From: Streptomyces diastatochromogenes | GTDB lineage: Bacteria; Actinomycetota; Actinomycetes; Streptomycetales; Streptomycetaceae | Direction: 5' to 3' | DNA length: 64,000 nt | Assembly: GCF_002242805.1 (NCBI RefSeq) | Contig: NZ_MCGQ01000016.1 | Coordinates: forward strand, 402,417-466,416 | Notes under the pieces: model-generated | What the model saw: the letters and a program-made list of their open reading frames with translations, nothing else | Told to the model about the DNA's origin: nothing | The model's database searches: none | Position numbers and translations under genes: made by a program | Shown here: positions 40,619-48,444 of the stretch, one piece after another | Layout of the letters: the number at the start of each line of letters is the position of its first letter | Numbering within the stretch: the first letter of the stretch is position 1

Positions 40619-41713
40619 CTACTCCTTCTCCTCGGGCTGCTCGGACTCCTCCGGCTCCTTCTCGGACTCCGGCTTCTCGGGAAGCTCGGCGGCCAGCGCC
40701 GCCGCGGCCCGGACCAGCGGCAGCGACAGCAGCGCCCCCACCCCCTCGCCGACCTTCACGCCCTGCTCCAGCAGCGGCTCCAGGGCCATCCGGTCCAGCG
40801 CCTTCGCCTGGCCCGGCTCCCCGCTGTCGTGCCCGGCCAGCCACCAGTCCGGCGCCCGGAACGCGACCCGCTGGGCGACCAGCGCACACGCGGCGGCCAC
40901 CACACCGTCCAGGATCACCGGCAGCTTCCGCACCGCGCACTGCAACAGGAACCCGGTCATCGCGGCCAGATCGGCCCCGCCCACGGTCGCGAGCAGCTGC
41001 AACTGGTCCCCGAGCACCGGCCGCGCCCGCCGGAGCGCGTCCCGGATCGCCGCACACTTGCGCATCCACGCCAGGTCGTCGATGGCCAGCCCGCCCCGCC
41101 CGGTCACCACGGACGCGTCGGTCCCGCACAGCGCCGCGACCAGCACCGCGGCCGCCGTGGTCCCGCCCACGCTCACATCGCCGAGCACCACCAGATCCGT
41201 CCCCGAGTCGGCCTCCTCGTCGGCGACGGCCACGCCCGCCCGGAAGGCCGCCTCGGCCTCGTCGAGGGTCAGCGCGTCCTCGACGTCGATGCGACCGCTG
41301 CCGCGCCGCACCCGGTGCCGTACGACCTCCTCGGGGAAGGCGTCCGGCGGGCAGTCCAGGGCCATGTCCACGACCCGCACGGGCACGTCGAGCCGGCGCG
41401 CGAGGACGGACACCGGGCTGCCGCCCTCCAGCACCGCCCGCACCAACTGCTCGGCACTGCCCGCCGGCCGTGCGGAGACGCCGAGTTCGGCGATGCCGTG
41501 GTCACCGGCGAAGAGCACCACCCGGGGCCGTTCGACCGGCCGCACCGGTACGGCGCCCTGTGCGGCGGCCAGCCACTCGCCCAGCTCGTCCAGGCGCCCG
41601 AGCGACCCGGGCGGCACGATCTGGCGCTCCCTGCGGGCCTCGGCGTCACGGCGTACGCCCCCGTCCGGGCGCTCGATCAGATCGGTGAAGTCGTCCAGAT
41701 TAAGGCTGCTCAT
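40619..41713 (-). CDS. cobT: Nicotinate-nucleotide:dimethylbenzimidazole phosphoribosyltransferase
   Basis: 364 residues; makes alpha-ribazole phosphate for the lower ligand of cobalamin. Motifs: PPGSLGRLDELGEWLA, VVLFAGDHGIAELGVSA, DLVVLGDVSVGGTTAAA, DQLQLLATVGGADLAAMTGF and the catalytic-Glu loop GVKVGEGVGALLSLPLV. ATG at 41713 is used; the frame open for another 400 codons is a GC artefact. The C-terminus is a strongly acidic tail (EKPESEKEPEESEQPEEKE), unusual for the family. No cobalamin riboswitch was recognised upstream. Confidence 0.95.
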   Translation of the reverse strand: MSSLNLDDFTDLIERPDGGVRRDAEARRERQIVPPGSLGRLDELGEWLAAAQGAVPVRPVERPRVVLFAGDHGIAELGVSARPAGSAEQLVRAVLEGGSPVSVLARRLDVPVRVVDMALDCPPDAFPEEVVRHRVRRGSGRIDVEDALTLDEAEAAFRAGVAVADEEADSGTDLVVLGDVSVGGTTAAAVLVAALCGTDASVVTGRGGLAIDDLAWMRKCAAIRDALRRARPVLGDQLQLLATVGGADLAAMTGFLLQCAVRKLPVILDGVVAAACALVAQRVAFRAPDWWLAGHDSGEPGQAKALDRMALEPLLEQGVKVGEGVGALLSLPLVRAAAALAAELPEKPESEKEPEESEQPEEKE

Positions 41714-41845
41714 TCGCCGAACAGTACCGCCAGTCCACGAACGCATCCGCGCCACACCGCCACCCCACGGTCGCGACGTCTTTGCACCCGGGAGGGGTAT
41801 CCCATACGTTCCGGTTTGCAGCGGATTGTCGCCTAGGGAGCCGCC

Positions 41846-42841
41846 ATGCAGCCCTCGCCCCTCATCCCCCAGGTCATCGAGCCGCGCGACCCCTTCCAGG
41901 AGCCGCGCCGCGAGGCCTGCCCCTGGTGCGGCTCCCGTCGGCTGCGGACCCGGCTGCGCGCCCCCGACCCGCTGCGGCAGCGGCCGGGCACGTTCGTCCT
42001 GGACGAGTGCGGAGACTGTGCGCACGTCTTCCAGAACCCCCGGCTCACGGCGGAGGGATTCGCCTTCTACCACCGGGACTTCTACGAGAGACAGCTGGAG
42101 GAGTTCACCGCGCGCGTCCTCTCCGAGCGCGCGGTCAGCCGCAGACACCGTGCCGCCGCCCACAAGCTGTCGGCGCTGCCCGAACCGGAGAGCTGGCTGG
42201 ACGTGGGCACCGGGCACGCCCGGTTCCCGGAGGCGGCGAAGGAGTTCTTCCCGTACACCAGCTTCGACGGCCTGGACCTGACGGCCCGCGTGGAACAGGC
42301 CCTGCTGGAGGGCCGGGTGGAGGAGGCCCACCGCGGCTGTCTGACCACCCCGGGGATGGCGGCCCGGCTGCGCTCCCGCTACGACGTGGTCAGCATGTTC
42401 CACCACCTGGAACACGCCCCGGACCCACGCGCCGAACTCCGCGCCGCGCTCACGGTCCTGCGCCCCGGCGGCCACCTCGTCATCGAAGTTCCCGACCCGC
42501 GCAGCGTGTTCGCCGCGCTCCTCGGCAAGTGGTGGTTCCCCTACGGCCAGCCCCGCCACCTCCACCTGCTGCCCCTGCCCAACCTCCGCGCGGAACTGGA
42601 GACCCAGGGCTGCACGATCCTCGTGACGGACCGCACGTCCCCCCACGTCCCCTACGACCTCTCGGCGGCCCTCACCCTGGCCCTGGCCCCCGCCCCCCTG
42701 CTCCTGAGAGCGATGGCCGCCCCGGCACTCGACGTGGCCGCGATCCTGGACCACGCACTGGCTCCGCTGTTCCGCCACACCCCGTTCTCCAACGCGTACC
42801 GGCTGGTGGCCCGCAAGGGGGCTGGCTGCGCAGCTCCGTAG
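41846..42841 (+). CDS. SAM-dependent methyltransferase with N-terminal zinc ribbon
   Basis: 331 residues. N-terminal Cys pairs CPWCGS and CGDCAHVFQNPRL form a small zinc ribbon; the methyltransferase part has WLDVGTGHARFPEAAKEFF (SAM motif I), DVVSMFHHLEHAPDP and LRPGGHLVIEVPDP. This is the type of enzyme that modifies sugars or small metabolites, often in glycan or NDP-sugar clusters, although none is here. ATG at 41846 has GGGAG 6 nt upstream. The last residues KGAGCAAP are encoded by a sequence that looks like the end of a dispersed Streptomyces repeat. Confidence 0.9.
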   Translation: MQPSPLIPQVIEPRDPFQEPRREACPWCGSRRLRTRLRAPDPLRQRPGTFVLDECGDCAHVFQNPRLTAEGFAFYHRDFYERQLEEFTARVLSERAVSRRHRAAAHKLSALPEPESWLDVGTGHARFPEAAKEFFPYTSFDGLDLTARVEQALLEGRVEEAHRGCLTTPGMAARLRSRYDVVSMFHHLEHAPDPRAELRAALTVLRPGGHLVIEVPDPRSVFAALLGKWWFPYGQPRHLHLLPLPNLRAELETQGCTILVTDRTSPHVPYDLSAALTLALAPAPLLLRAMAAPALDVAAILDHALAPLFRHTPFSNAYRLVARKGAGCAAP

Positions 42842-42853
42842 CTGCGGGCAGTC

Positions 42854-42872
42854 GTGCCGCTTGGGGCGGCAC
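42854..42872 (+). terminator. Small hairpin after the methyltransferase gene
   Basis: GTGCCGC (42854-42860) pairs with GCGGCAC (42866-42872), with a TTGGG loop, 13 nt after the stop. The surrounding sequence (GCTGCGGGCAGTCGTGCCGC) resembles a known class of Streptomyces repeat. Confidence 0.5.
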
Positions 42873-42950
42873 CCGCTGCCAAAGAGAGCGGCACCCGGCC
42901 AGCGCCGGGAAGCGAACCCACCCCCGCCCGCCACCGCCCGACCCGCACAC

Positions 42951-44153
42951 TCAACCCCGCAGCACCAACGCCTGCCCCGCCACCACCAACAGCACCTGCT
43001 CGCACTCCACCGCGAACGCCGCGTTCAGCCGCCCGAGTTCGTCCCGGTACCGCCGCCCGGAAGCAGTGGCAGGCACGATCCCCGAGCCCACCTCGTTCGA
43101 AACGGCCACCACGGTCCGCCGAGTGGCCCGCACCGCGGACGTCAGCTCCCGCACCCGCTCCCGCAGCGCCTTCTCCCCACCCCCCGCCCACTCCGCGTCG
43201 TCCCACGCCCCCACGGAGTCCATGACATCCGTCAGCCACAGCGACAGACAGTCGATCAGCACGGGCGGCCCGTCCACCCCCAGCAGCGGCACCAGATCGG
43301 TCGTCTCCGCCGTACGCCACGACCCCGGCCGCCGCTCCCGGTGCACGGCCACCCGCTCCGCCCACTCGGTGTCCCCGCCCCGCGTCCCGCCCGTGGCCAC
43401 GTACAGCACCTCCGGGAAGGACTCCAGCCGCCGCTCGGCCTCCACCGACTTACCCGAACGCGCCCCGCCCAGCACCAGCGTCCGGCGCGGCACGTCCGGC
43501 ACGTCCTCGTACACCCCGACCGTCAGCGTCGTACCGTCCGGCACCGCCCGCGCCCCGGCCGCCGCGAGCTGCCGCCGCAACTCCGCGCCCTGCGGCACGT
43601 CGTGGTCGAGGTGGACGGCCACGACGTCCGTGGTCGGCCCCACGGATCCGACCGCCCGCAGCCGGGCCAGCGCGTCCGGGCGTCCCACGACATCGGCGAG
43701 GACCATCTGGTACGTCTCCGCCGGCGCCCCCTCGAGACCGGCCGGCGCCCCGCCCGGCGGCAGGTACAGCAGCCGCTGCCCGTCCGGCCCGGTCACCGCG
43801 TACCCGGTGCCGCCGGCGTCCATCGCCACGGCCCGCACCCGATGCCCCGTCAGCAGCGCCAACTCCCGCCCGTCCGGCACCCGCCCGGGCTGCGGCAGGC
43901 CGGCCGGCACCTCCACCGCCGGACCGTCGTGCGGATGCGACAGCAGCACCTGCCGTACCCCGCCCAGCGAATGCCCCGACCGCGCGGCCGCGAACGCCGC
44001 CCCGGGCGTCAGGTCGAGCAACAGCGTCCCGTCCACCAGCAGCGCGGTGGCCGCCCGCGCGTCCGGCCCGAGCGCCGTCGCACAGACGGCACAGGGACAG
44101 TCGGGGCGGGGCAGTCCCGCGGGGGCACCGGTACCGAGCAGAGTCACTTCCAC
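42951..44153 (-). CDS. cobU: Metallo-beta-lactamase-like domain fused to CobU (adenosylcobinamide kinase/guanylyltransferase)
   Basis: 400 residues. Residues about 225-400 are CobU: P-loop LGGARSGKS (228-236), VLYVATGG, CLSLWLTDVM and VSNEVGSGIVPATASGRRYRDELGRLNAAFA; it phosphorylates adenosylcobinamide and transfers GMP. Residues 1-225 resemble the PhnP/PqqB branch of metallo-beta-lactamase folds: VEVTLLGTGAPAGLPRPDC, CPCAVCATA, then LLSHPHDGPAVEV (degenerate HxHxDH) and HLDHD near 183. The N-terminal metal site looks incomplete, so hydrolase activity is uncertain. GTG at 44153 starts at this fold. Cobamide biosynthesis is strongly supported by cobS and cobT nearby. Confidence 0.92.
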   Translation of the reverse strand: MEVTLLGTGAPAGLPRPDCPCAVCATALGPDARAATALLVDGTLLLDLTPGAAFAAARSGHSLGGVRQVLLSHPHDGPAVEVPAGLPQPGRVPDGRELALLTGHRVRAVAMDAGGTGYAVTGPDGQRLLYLPPGGAPAGLEGAPAETYQMVLADVVGRPDALARLRAVGSVGPTTDVVAVHLDHDVPQGAELRRQLAAAGARAVPDGTTLTVGVYEDVPDVPRRTLVLGGARSGKSVEAERRLESFPEVLYVATGGTRGGDTEWAERVAVHRERRPGSWRTAETTDLVPLLGVDGPPVLIDCLSLWLTDVMDSVGAWDDAEWAGGGEKALRERVRELTSAVRATRRTVVAVSNEVGSGIVPATASGRRYRDELGRLNAAFAVECEQVLLVVAGQALVLRG

Positions 44154-44232
44154 GCACCGATTTTCACCTGTCTCAGCAGGTCTTGCGCTTCCGGCTACGC
44201 TGCCGGAACGTGTTGGATCAAAGGAGGCCCAC

Positions 44233-44445
44233 ATGACGGCATGGACGTGGCGGTTCGAGAAGGCCGACGGGACGGAGGTCCAGCCCGCGGTGCAGCCGGA
44301 GGAGTTCACCACGCAGGGGGACGCCGAGTCCTGGATCGGCGAGCACTGGAAGGCGCTGGCGGAGGGCGGCGCGGACCAGGTGCGGCTGTTCGAGGACGGC
44401 AGCGAGATCTACGGCCCGATGAGCCTGCACGCCGAGGCGTCGTAA
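44233..44445 (+). CDS. Small conserved acidic protein, 70 residues
   Basis: TAWTWRFEKADGTEVQPAVQPEEFTTQGDAESWIGEHWKALAEGGADQVRLFEDGSEIYGPMSLHAEAS: a compact acidic protein with several Trp, no membrane segment. ATG at 44233 has AAGGAGG 5 nt upstream, an excellent start. Family name not known to me, but the type is common in Streptomyces. Monocistronic, convergent with the HtrA-like gene. Confidence 0.85.
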   Translation: MTAWTWRFEKADGTEVQPAVQPEEFTTQGDAESWIGEHWKALAEGGADQVRLFEDGSEIYGPMSLHAEAS

Positions 44446-44493
44446 CCCGATCGGGGGGTGAGGAGGGGACGCCCGGAGCAGGGGCCGCCCTCC

Positions 44494-45564
44494 TCACTGC
44501 TCGCCCAGCGTCACCTCCACCGTCTTCTCGACGCCGTCACGCTGGTAGGTCACCGTCGTCCGCTGCCCCGGCTTCAGGGCCGCCAGCGCCTCGGACAGCT
44601 CCGTGGTGGTGGTGACCGGGGCGTCGTCCACCTTGGTGATCACATCGCCGGGCCGCAGCCCCGCCCGGTCGGCCGCGTCGCCGCCCTTGACGGCGACCAC
44701 CGCGGCCCCGGCCGGCTGGTAGCTCTCGTCCAGGACCGTCCGCGCGGTGATGCCGAGCGCGGCCCGGCCCGAGTCGACGACCTTGCCGCTCCTGACGATC
44801 TGGTCGGCGACCGTCTTCACCATCGACGCCGGGATGGCGAACCCGATGCCGGGCGCGGCGCCGCCGCCGAGGTCGGGATCGGTGGCGGCCAGCGTCGGGA
44901 TGCCGATGATCTGCCCGTCGAGGTTGACCAGGGCGCCCCCGCTGTTGCCGGGGTTGATGTCGGCCGACGTCTGCACCATGTTCGCGATCGTGGCACCCGT
45001 ACCCCCGCCCGAGCGGCCCTCGCTGACGGTCCGTCCGGTCGCCGAGACGATGCCCTGGGTCACGCTGGAGGACAGCCCGAGCGGCGAGCCCATGGCCAGC
45101 ACGATCTGGCCGACCTGCACTTTCTCGGAGTTCCCGAACGTCGCCGGCTTCAGCCCGGCCGGCACCTTGTCGAGCCTGATCACCGCGAGGTCCTGGTCCG
45201 GGTAGGAGAACACCAGGCGCGCGGTGAGCGGTTCCTCGTTGTTGGCCGTGGTCACCTTGAAGGTCTTGTCGGAGCCGACCACGTGCGCGTTGGTGACGAT
45301 GTGCCCCCGGTCGTCGTACACCACCCCGGAGCCCAGCGCATGGCTCGCCTGGATCTGCACGACCGACGGCAGGACCTCCTTGATGACCTTCAGATACTGG
45401 TTCTGCAGGTCGTCCACGGACATCGGGAGGGCCGCCCGGGTGGCCGCGGTGTCCTTCTTCGCCGACGACTCCGGGGTCGTACAGCCGGCGGCCACGAGCG
45501 CGGCCGCCACGAGCACGAGCACGACGGCGCCCCTGCGGAGGGCACGGGTACGGGAAGCGTCCAT
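44494..45564 (-). CDS. HtrA-like serine protease lipoprotein with PDZ domain
   Basis: 356 residues. Signal sequence ending in the lipobox LVAAGC, so it is anchored outside the membrane. Trypsin-like domain: His in TNAHVVGS, Asp in DQDLAVIRL, Ser in NPGNSGGALVNL; then a PDZ domain (GAAVVAVKGGDAADRAGLRPGDVITKVDD and VTYQRDGVEKTVEVTLGEQ). Such DegP/HtrA proteins handle misfolded envelope proteins. ATG at 45564 is placed by the signal peptide. It forms part of the envelope-stress set of this window with PspA, HtpX and the MarP-like protease. Confidence 0.93.
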   Translation of the reverse strand: MDASRTRALRRGAVVLVLVAAALVAAGCTTPESSAKKDTAATRAALPMSVDDLQNQYLKVIKEVLPSVVQIQASHALGSGVVYDDRGHIVTNAHVVGSDKTFKVTTANNEEPLTARLVFSYPDQDLAVIRLDKVPAGLKPATFGNSEKVQVGQIVLAMGSPLGLSSSVTQGIVSATGRTVSEGRSGGGTGATIANMVQTSADINPGNSGGALVNLDGQIIGIPTLAATDPDLGGGAAPGIGFAIPASMVKTVADQIVRSGKVVDSGRAALGITARTVLDESYQPAGAAVVAVKGGDAADRAGLRPGDVITKVDDAPVTTTTELSEALAALKPGQRTTVTYQRDGVEKTVEVTLGEQ

Positions 45565-45649
45565 GCCCCGAGTGTCCCTTCGGGGTGAATGCCCAAGCTT
45601 GCCGTGTACGCCCGAACGGGCCCGATTCACACCCCGTACGGCCGAGGGC

Positions 45650-46438
45650 TCAGCCCCGCACCCCGCACAGATGCAGCAGCGCCGCGACCCCCCGGTACGG
45701 ATCCGTCCGCCCGGCCCGCTCCTCGGCCGCCAGCAGCGTCTCCAGGTCGTCCGGTATCTCCGCCCCGTCCGCCGCCGTGTCCGTGAAGACCCGTACGCCG
45801 TACCAGGCGTGCAGCGCGGCGCCGATCCCGGCGAGCGTGGCGGTGAGCGCCGAGAGGCGGTCCGCCCGGACCTCCAGGCCGAGGCGATTGCGGTAGGTGG
45901 TGGTGTCGAACGCGGCCAGCGCGCCCGCCCAGTCCCCGGACAGGCCCGGCCGCACGGCGAGCGCGTCGCCGTTGCGCACGAGCAGCGACAGCAGCCCGCC
46001 CGGCGCGAGCATCCGGGCCAGACCCGCCACCAGCGCGTCGGGGTCCTCGACGTACATCAGGACGCCGTGGCACAGCACCACGTCGAAGCTGCCCGGCAGG
46101 AAGTGCACACCGGTGTCCCGCCCGTCCCCCTGTACCAGCCGCACCCGCTCGCGGATGCCGTCCGGCTCACCGGCGAGCGCCTCGCGCGCGGCCGCGATCA
46201 TCGTCGCGTCCTGCTCGACGCCGGTCACCTGGTGACCGAGCCGGGCCAGCCGCAGCGCCTGCGTGCCCTGGCCCATGCCCACGTCGAGCACCCGCAGCCG
46301 CTGCCCGACCGGGAACCGCCCGGCTATCTGCTCGTCGAGCTGCCGGGCCACCAGCTCCTGTCGTACGACATCACGCAGCCCGCCCAGCTTGTTCAGCCAG
46401 GACTCGGCCGCGCCCCCGGTGAAAGCCTCTGCGCTCAG
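45650..46438 (-). CDS. SAM-dependent methyltransferase with a probable CTG start
   Basis: 262 residues. LRVLDVGMGQGTQALRLARLGHQVTGVEQD is SAM motif I; DVVLCHGVLMYVEDPDALV and LAPGGLLSLLVRNGDALAVRPG follow. No ATG or GTG fits the start: CTG at 46438 overlaps the stop of DUF3043 as CTGA and has GGAG 7 nt upstream, and the product then begins LSAEAFTGGAAESWLNKLGG. The alternative is a long upstream frame that overlaps DUF3043 by 190 nt. The gene is translationally coupled to DUF3043. Substrate unknown. Confidence 0.8.
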   Translation of the reverse strand: MSAEAFTGGAAESWLNKLGGLRDVVRQELVARQLDEQIAGRFPVGQRLRVLDVGMGQGTQALRLARLGHQVTGVEQDATMIAAAREALAGEPDGIRERVRLVQGDGRDTGVHFLPGSFDVVLCHGVLMYVEDPDALVAGLARMLAPGGLLSLLVRNGDALAVRPGLSGDWAGALAAFDTTTYRNRLGLEVRADRLSALTATLAGIGAALHAWYGVRVFTDTAADGAEIPDDLETLLAAEERAGRTDPYRGVAALLHLCGVRG

Positions 46439-47031
46439 GGCCGCTCTCCGCGCTTGACCTGCGGCTTCGGCAGCCGGAGCCGGCGCATCTGGAGGGAGCG
46501 CATCAGGGCGTAGGGGACGGCGCCCCGGCGGTTCTGGTCGGGGAAGCGCTCGGCCAGCCGCTTCTTCAGCCGGAGGCCGCTGAGGGCCGCGTCGAGCACG
46601 ATCAGCACGATCACGATCAGCCACAGCAGCAGCGCGATGTTCTGGATCGCCGGCACCCGCACCACGCTGAGCACCAGGATGACCACGGCCAGCGGCAGGA
46701 AGAACTCCGCCACGTTGAACCGCGAGTCGGTCCAGTCGCGCGCGAACTTGCGCACCGGGCCCTTGTCCCGGGCGGGCAGATAGCGCTCGTCGCCGCCGGC
46801 CAGCGCCTGGCGCTGCCGCTCCAGCGCCTGCCGGCGCTCCTCGCGCTGACGCTTGGAGGCGTCCTTGCGGGTCGTCGGCGTGTTGGCGACGCTGCGGCGC
46901 TGGGACTGGGCCTCACTGCGCTTGGGCGTGGGCCTGCCCTTCGGGGCCTGCGGGTCGCGGGACTGCTTGGAGAAGTTCACCGGCGCCTTGTCGGCGGGGG
47001 CCTTCTCTTCTTTGGCACGGCTACGGAACAC
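46435..47031 (-). CDS. DUF3043 membrane protein
   Basis: 198 residues from the GTG at 47031 (FRSRAKEEKAPADKAPVNFS). A basic, Arg/Gln/Ala-rich region follows (KDASKRQREERRQALERQRQALAGGDERYLP), then two membrane segments (FFLPLAVVILVLSVVRVP and IALLLWLIVIVLIVLDAAL) and a basic end (LRLKKRLAERFPDQNRRGAVPYALMRSLQMRRLRLPKPQVKRG). This is DUF3043, conserved in actinobacteria; function unknown. An ATG 10 codons earlier is the alternative start. It is coupled by overlap to the methyltransferase and divergent from pspA. Confidence 0.85.
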   Translation of the reverse strand: MFRSRAKEEKAPADKAPVNFSKQSRDPQAPKGRPTPKRSEAQSQRRSVANTPTTRKDASKRQREERRQALERQRQALAGGDERYLPARDKGPVRKFARDWTDSRFNVAEFFLPLAVVILVLSVVRVPAIQNIALLLWLIVIVLIVLDAALSGLRLKKRLAERFPDQNRRGAVPYALMRSLQMRRLRLPKPQVKRGERP

Positions 47032-47339
47032 AAAACCCAAGGGTAAGGGCTTCCCGGGCATGGACCCCAGTCCACCGGGGAACGATCCGGCAACACCGGA
47101 CGTCTGTAGGGGGACAGAGGGGACGTTGCAGACGCTTCACCCGGCGGTCATCGAAGGGCCCGAGGAGCCCACCCGGAGATCCACCTACTCCTCACGCCGG
47201 AGCGGTACCGTCCGCAGTCGTCCTTGGGGATGAGCGCATCACTCCCCGAACAGTGCGGTAATGGAGTCAGGGCCCGTACTGTGGGTTCTGTCGCAGGATC
47301 TGTGAGCTGGAGTCCGTCAGAAGGGGGCGCGCGAAGCCC
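47032..47339. other. Divergent intergenic region upstream of pspA
   Basis: About 310 nt between DUF3043 and pspA holding both promoters. One loose inverted repeat CGTCTG (47101-47106) with CAGACG (47129-47134) is seen. I cannot name a sigma-factor promoter with confidence. Confidence 0.35.
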
Positions 47340-48131
47340 ATGAGCGGTGTCATGAAGCGTATGGGGATGATCTTCCGCGCGAAGGCGAACAAGGCCCTTG
47401 ACCGGGCCGAGGACCCGCGCGAGACCCTCGATTACTCGTACCAGAAGCAGCTGGAGCTGTTGCAGAAGGTGCGTCGCGGCGTCGCCGACGTGGCGACCTC
47501 CCGCAAGCGCCTGGAACTCCAGCTCAACCAGTTGCAGCAGCAGTCCTCCAAGCTGGAGGACCAGGGCCGCAAGGCGCTCGCGCTCGGCCGCGAGGACCTG
47601 GCCCGTGAGGCGCTGTCCCGCCGTGCCGCCCTCCAGCAGCAGGTCACGGACCTCGAGACGCAGCACACGACCCTCCAGGGCGAGGAGGAGAAGCTCACCC
47701 TCGCGGCCCAGCGGCTGCAGGCCAAGGTGGACGCCTTCCGTACGAAGAAGGAGACCATCAAGGCCACCTACACCGCCGCCCAGGCCCAGACCCGCATCGG
47801 CGAGGCCTTCACCGGCATCTCCGAGGAGATGGGCGACGTCGGCCTCGCCATCCAGCGCGCCGAGGACAAGACCGCCCAGCTCCAGGCCCGGGCCGGCGCC
47901 ATCGACGAACTGCTCGCCTCCGGCGCCCTGGACGACCCCACCGGCATGGCCAAGGACGACATCGCCGCCGAGCTGGACCGCATCTCCGGTGGTACGGATG
48001 TAGAGCTGGAACTGCAGCGCATGAAGGCGGAGCTGGCCGGAGGCTCGCCGCAGCAGGCGATCGAGGGCGGCACCGGCCAGGGGCAGTCCCAGCAGCAGCC
48101 GCAGGACACCCCGCGCTTCGACAAGCAGTAG
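47340..48131 (+). CDS. pspA: Phage shock protein A (PspA/IM30)
   Basis: 263 residues; peripheral membrane protein that maintains membrane integrity under stress. The start MSGVMKRMGMIFRAKANKALDRAEDPRETLDYSYQKQ gives the amphipathic helix and helix 1 of PspA; the long alpha-helical hairpin follows (LELQLNQLQQQSSKLEDQGRKALALGREDLAREAL, AQRLQAKVDAFRTKKETIKATYTAAQAQ) and the C-terminus is Gln-rich. pspAA follows after 34 nt. The other partner genes (pspAB, htpX) lie at 9.7-11.3 kb. An internal ATG at 47352 is possible. Confidence 0.96.
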   Translation: MSGVMKRMGMIFRAKANKALDRAEDPRETLDYSYQKQLELLQKVRRGVADVATSRKRLELQLNQLQQQSSKLEDQGRKALALGREDLAREALSRRAALQQQVTDLETQHTTLQGEEEKLTLAAQRLQAKVDAFRTKKETIKATYTAAQAQTRIGEAFTGISEEMGDVGLAIQRAEDKTAQLQARAGAIDELLASGALDDPTGMAKDDIAAELDRISGGTDVELELQRMKAELAGGSPQQAIEGGTGQGQSQQQPQDTPRFDKQ

Positions 48132-48165
48132 TCCGGCGCCGGGACCCCGAGCCGAGGAGGCCGAC

Positions 48166-48444
48166 GTGATCGTACGGATCATGGGGGAGGGCCAGGTGAA
48201 GCTGGACGACGCCCACTTCACCGAGCTGAACAAGCTGGACGACGAGCTGCTGGCGGAGATGGAGAGCGGCGACGACGAGGGCTTCCGTCGCACGCTCTCC
48301 GCGCTCCTCGACGCCGTCCGCCGGCTCGGCACTCCGCTGCCGGACGACGCCCTGGAACCCTCGGAGCTGATCCTTCCGTCCTCGGACGCGACGCTCACGG
48401 AGGTCCGGGAGCTGCTGAGCGACGACGGACTGATCCCGGGCTAG
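48166..48444 (+). CDS. pspAA: PspA-associated protein PspAA
   Basis: 92 residues, GTG at 48166 with GAGGAGG 6 nt upstream. MIVRIMGEGQVKLDDAHFTELNKLDDELLAEMESGDDEGFRRTLSALLDAVRRLGTPLPDDALEPSELILPSSDATLTEVRELL is the PspAA family. It follows pspA as in many actinobacteria. Its stop and the stop of the opposing secreted-protein gene share the four bases CTAG, a 4-nt convergent overlap. Confidence 0.93.
   Translation: MIVRIMGEGQVKLDDAHFTELNKLDDELLAEMESGDDEGFRRTLSALLDAVRRLGTPLPDDALEPSELILPSSDATLTEVRELLSDDGLIPG

Noticed and set aside
41714..41845. Possible cobalamin riboswitch upstream of cobT.
   Set aside because: Only 132 nt separate cobT from the divergent gene, and I could not find a B12-box-like conserved core.
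40619..42934. Long minus-strand frame extending cobT upstream by about 400 codons.
   Set aside because: The extension is antisense to the methyltransferase gene and unlike CobT; ATG at 41713 matches the family start.
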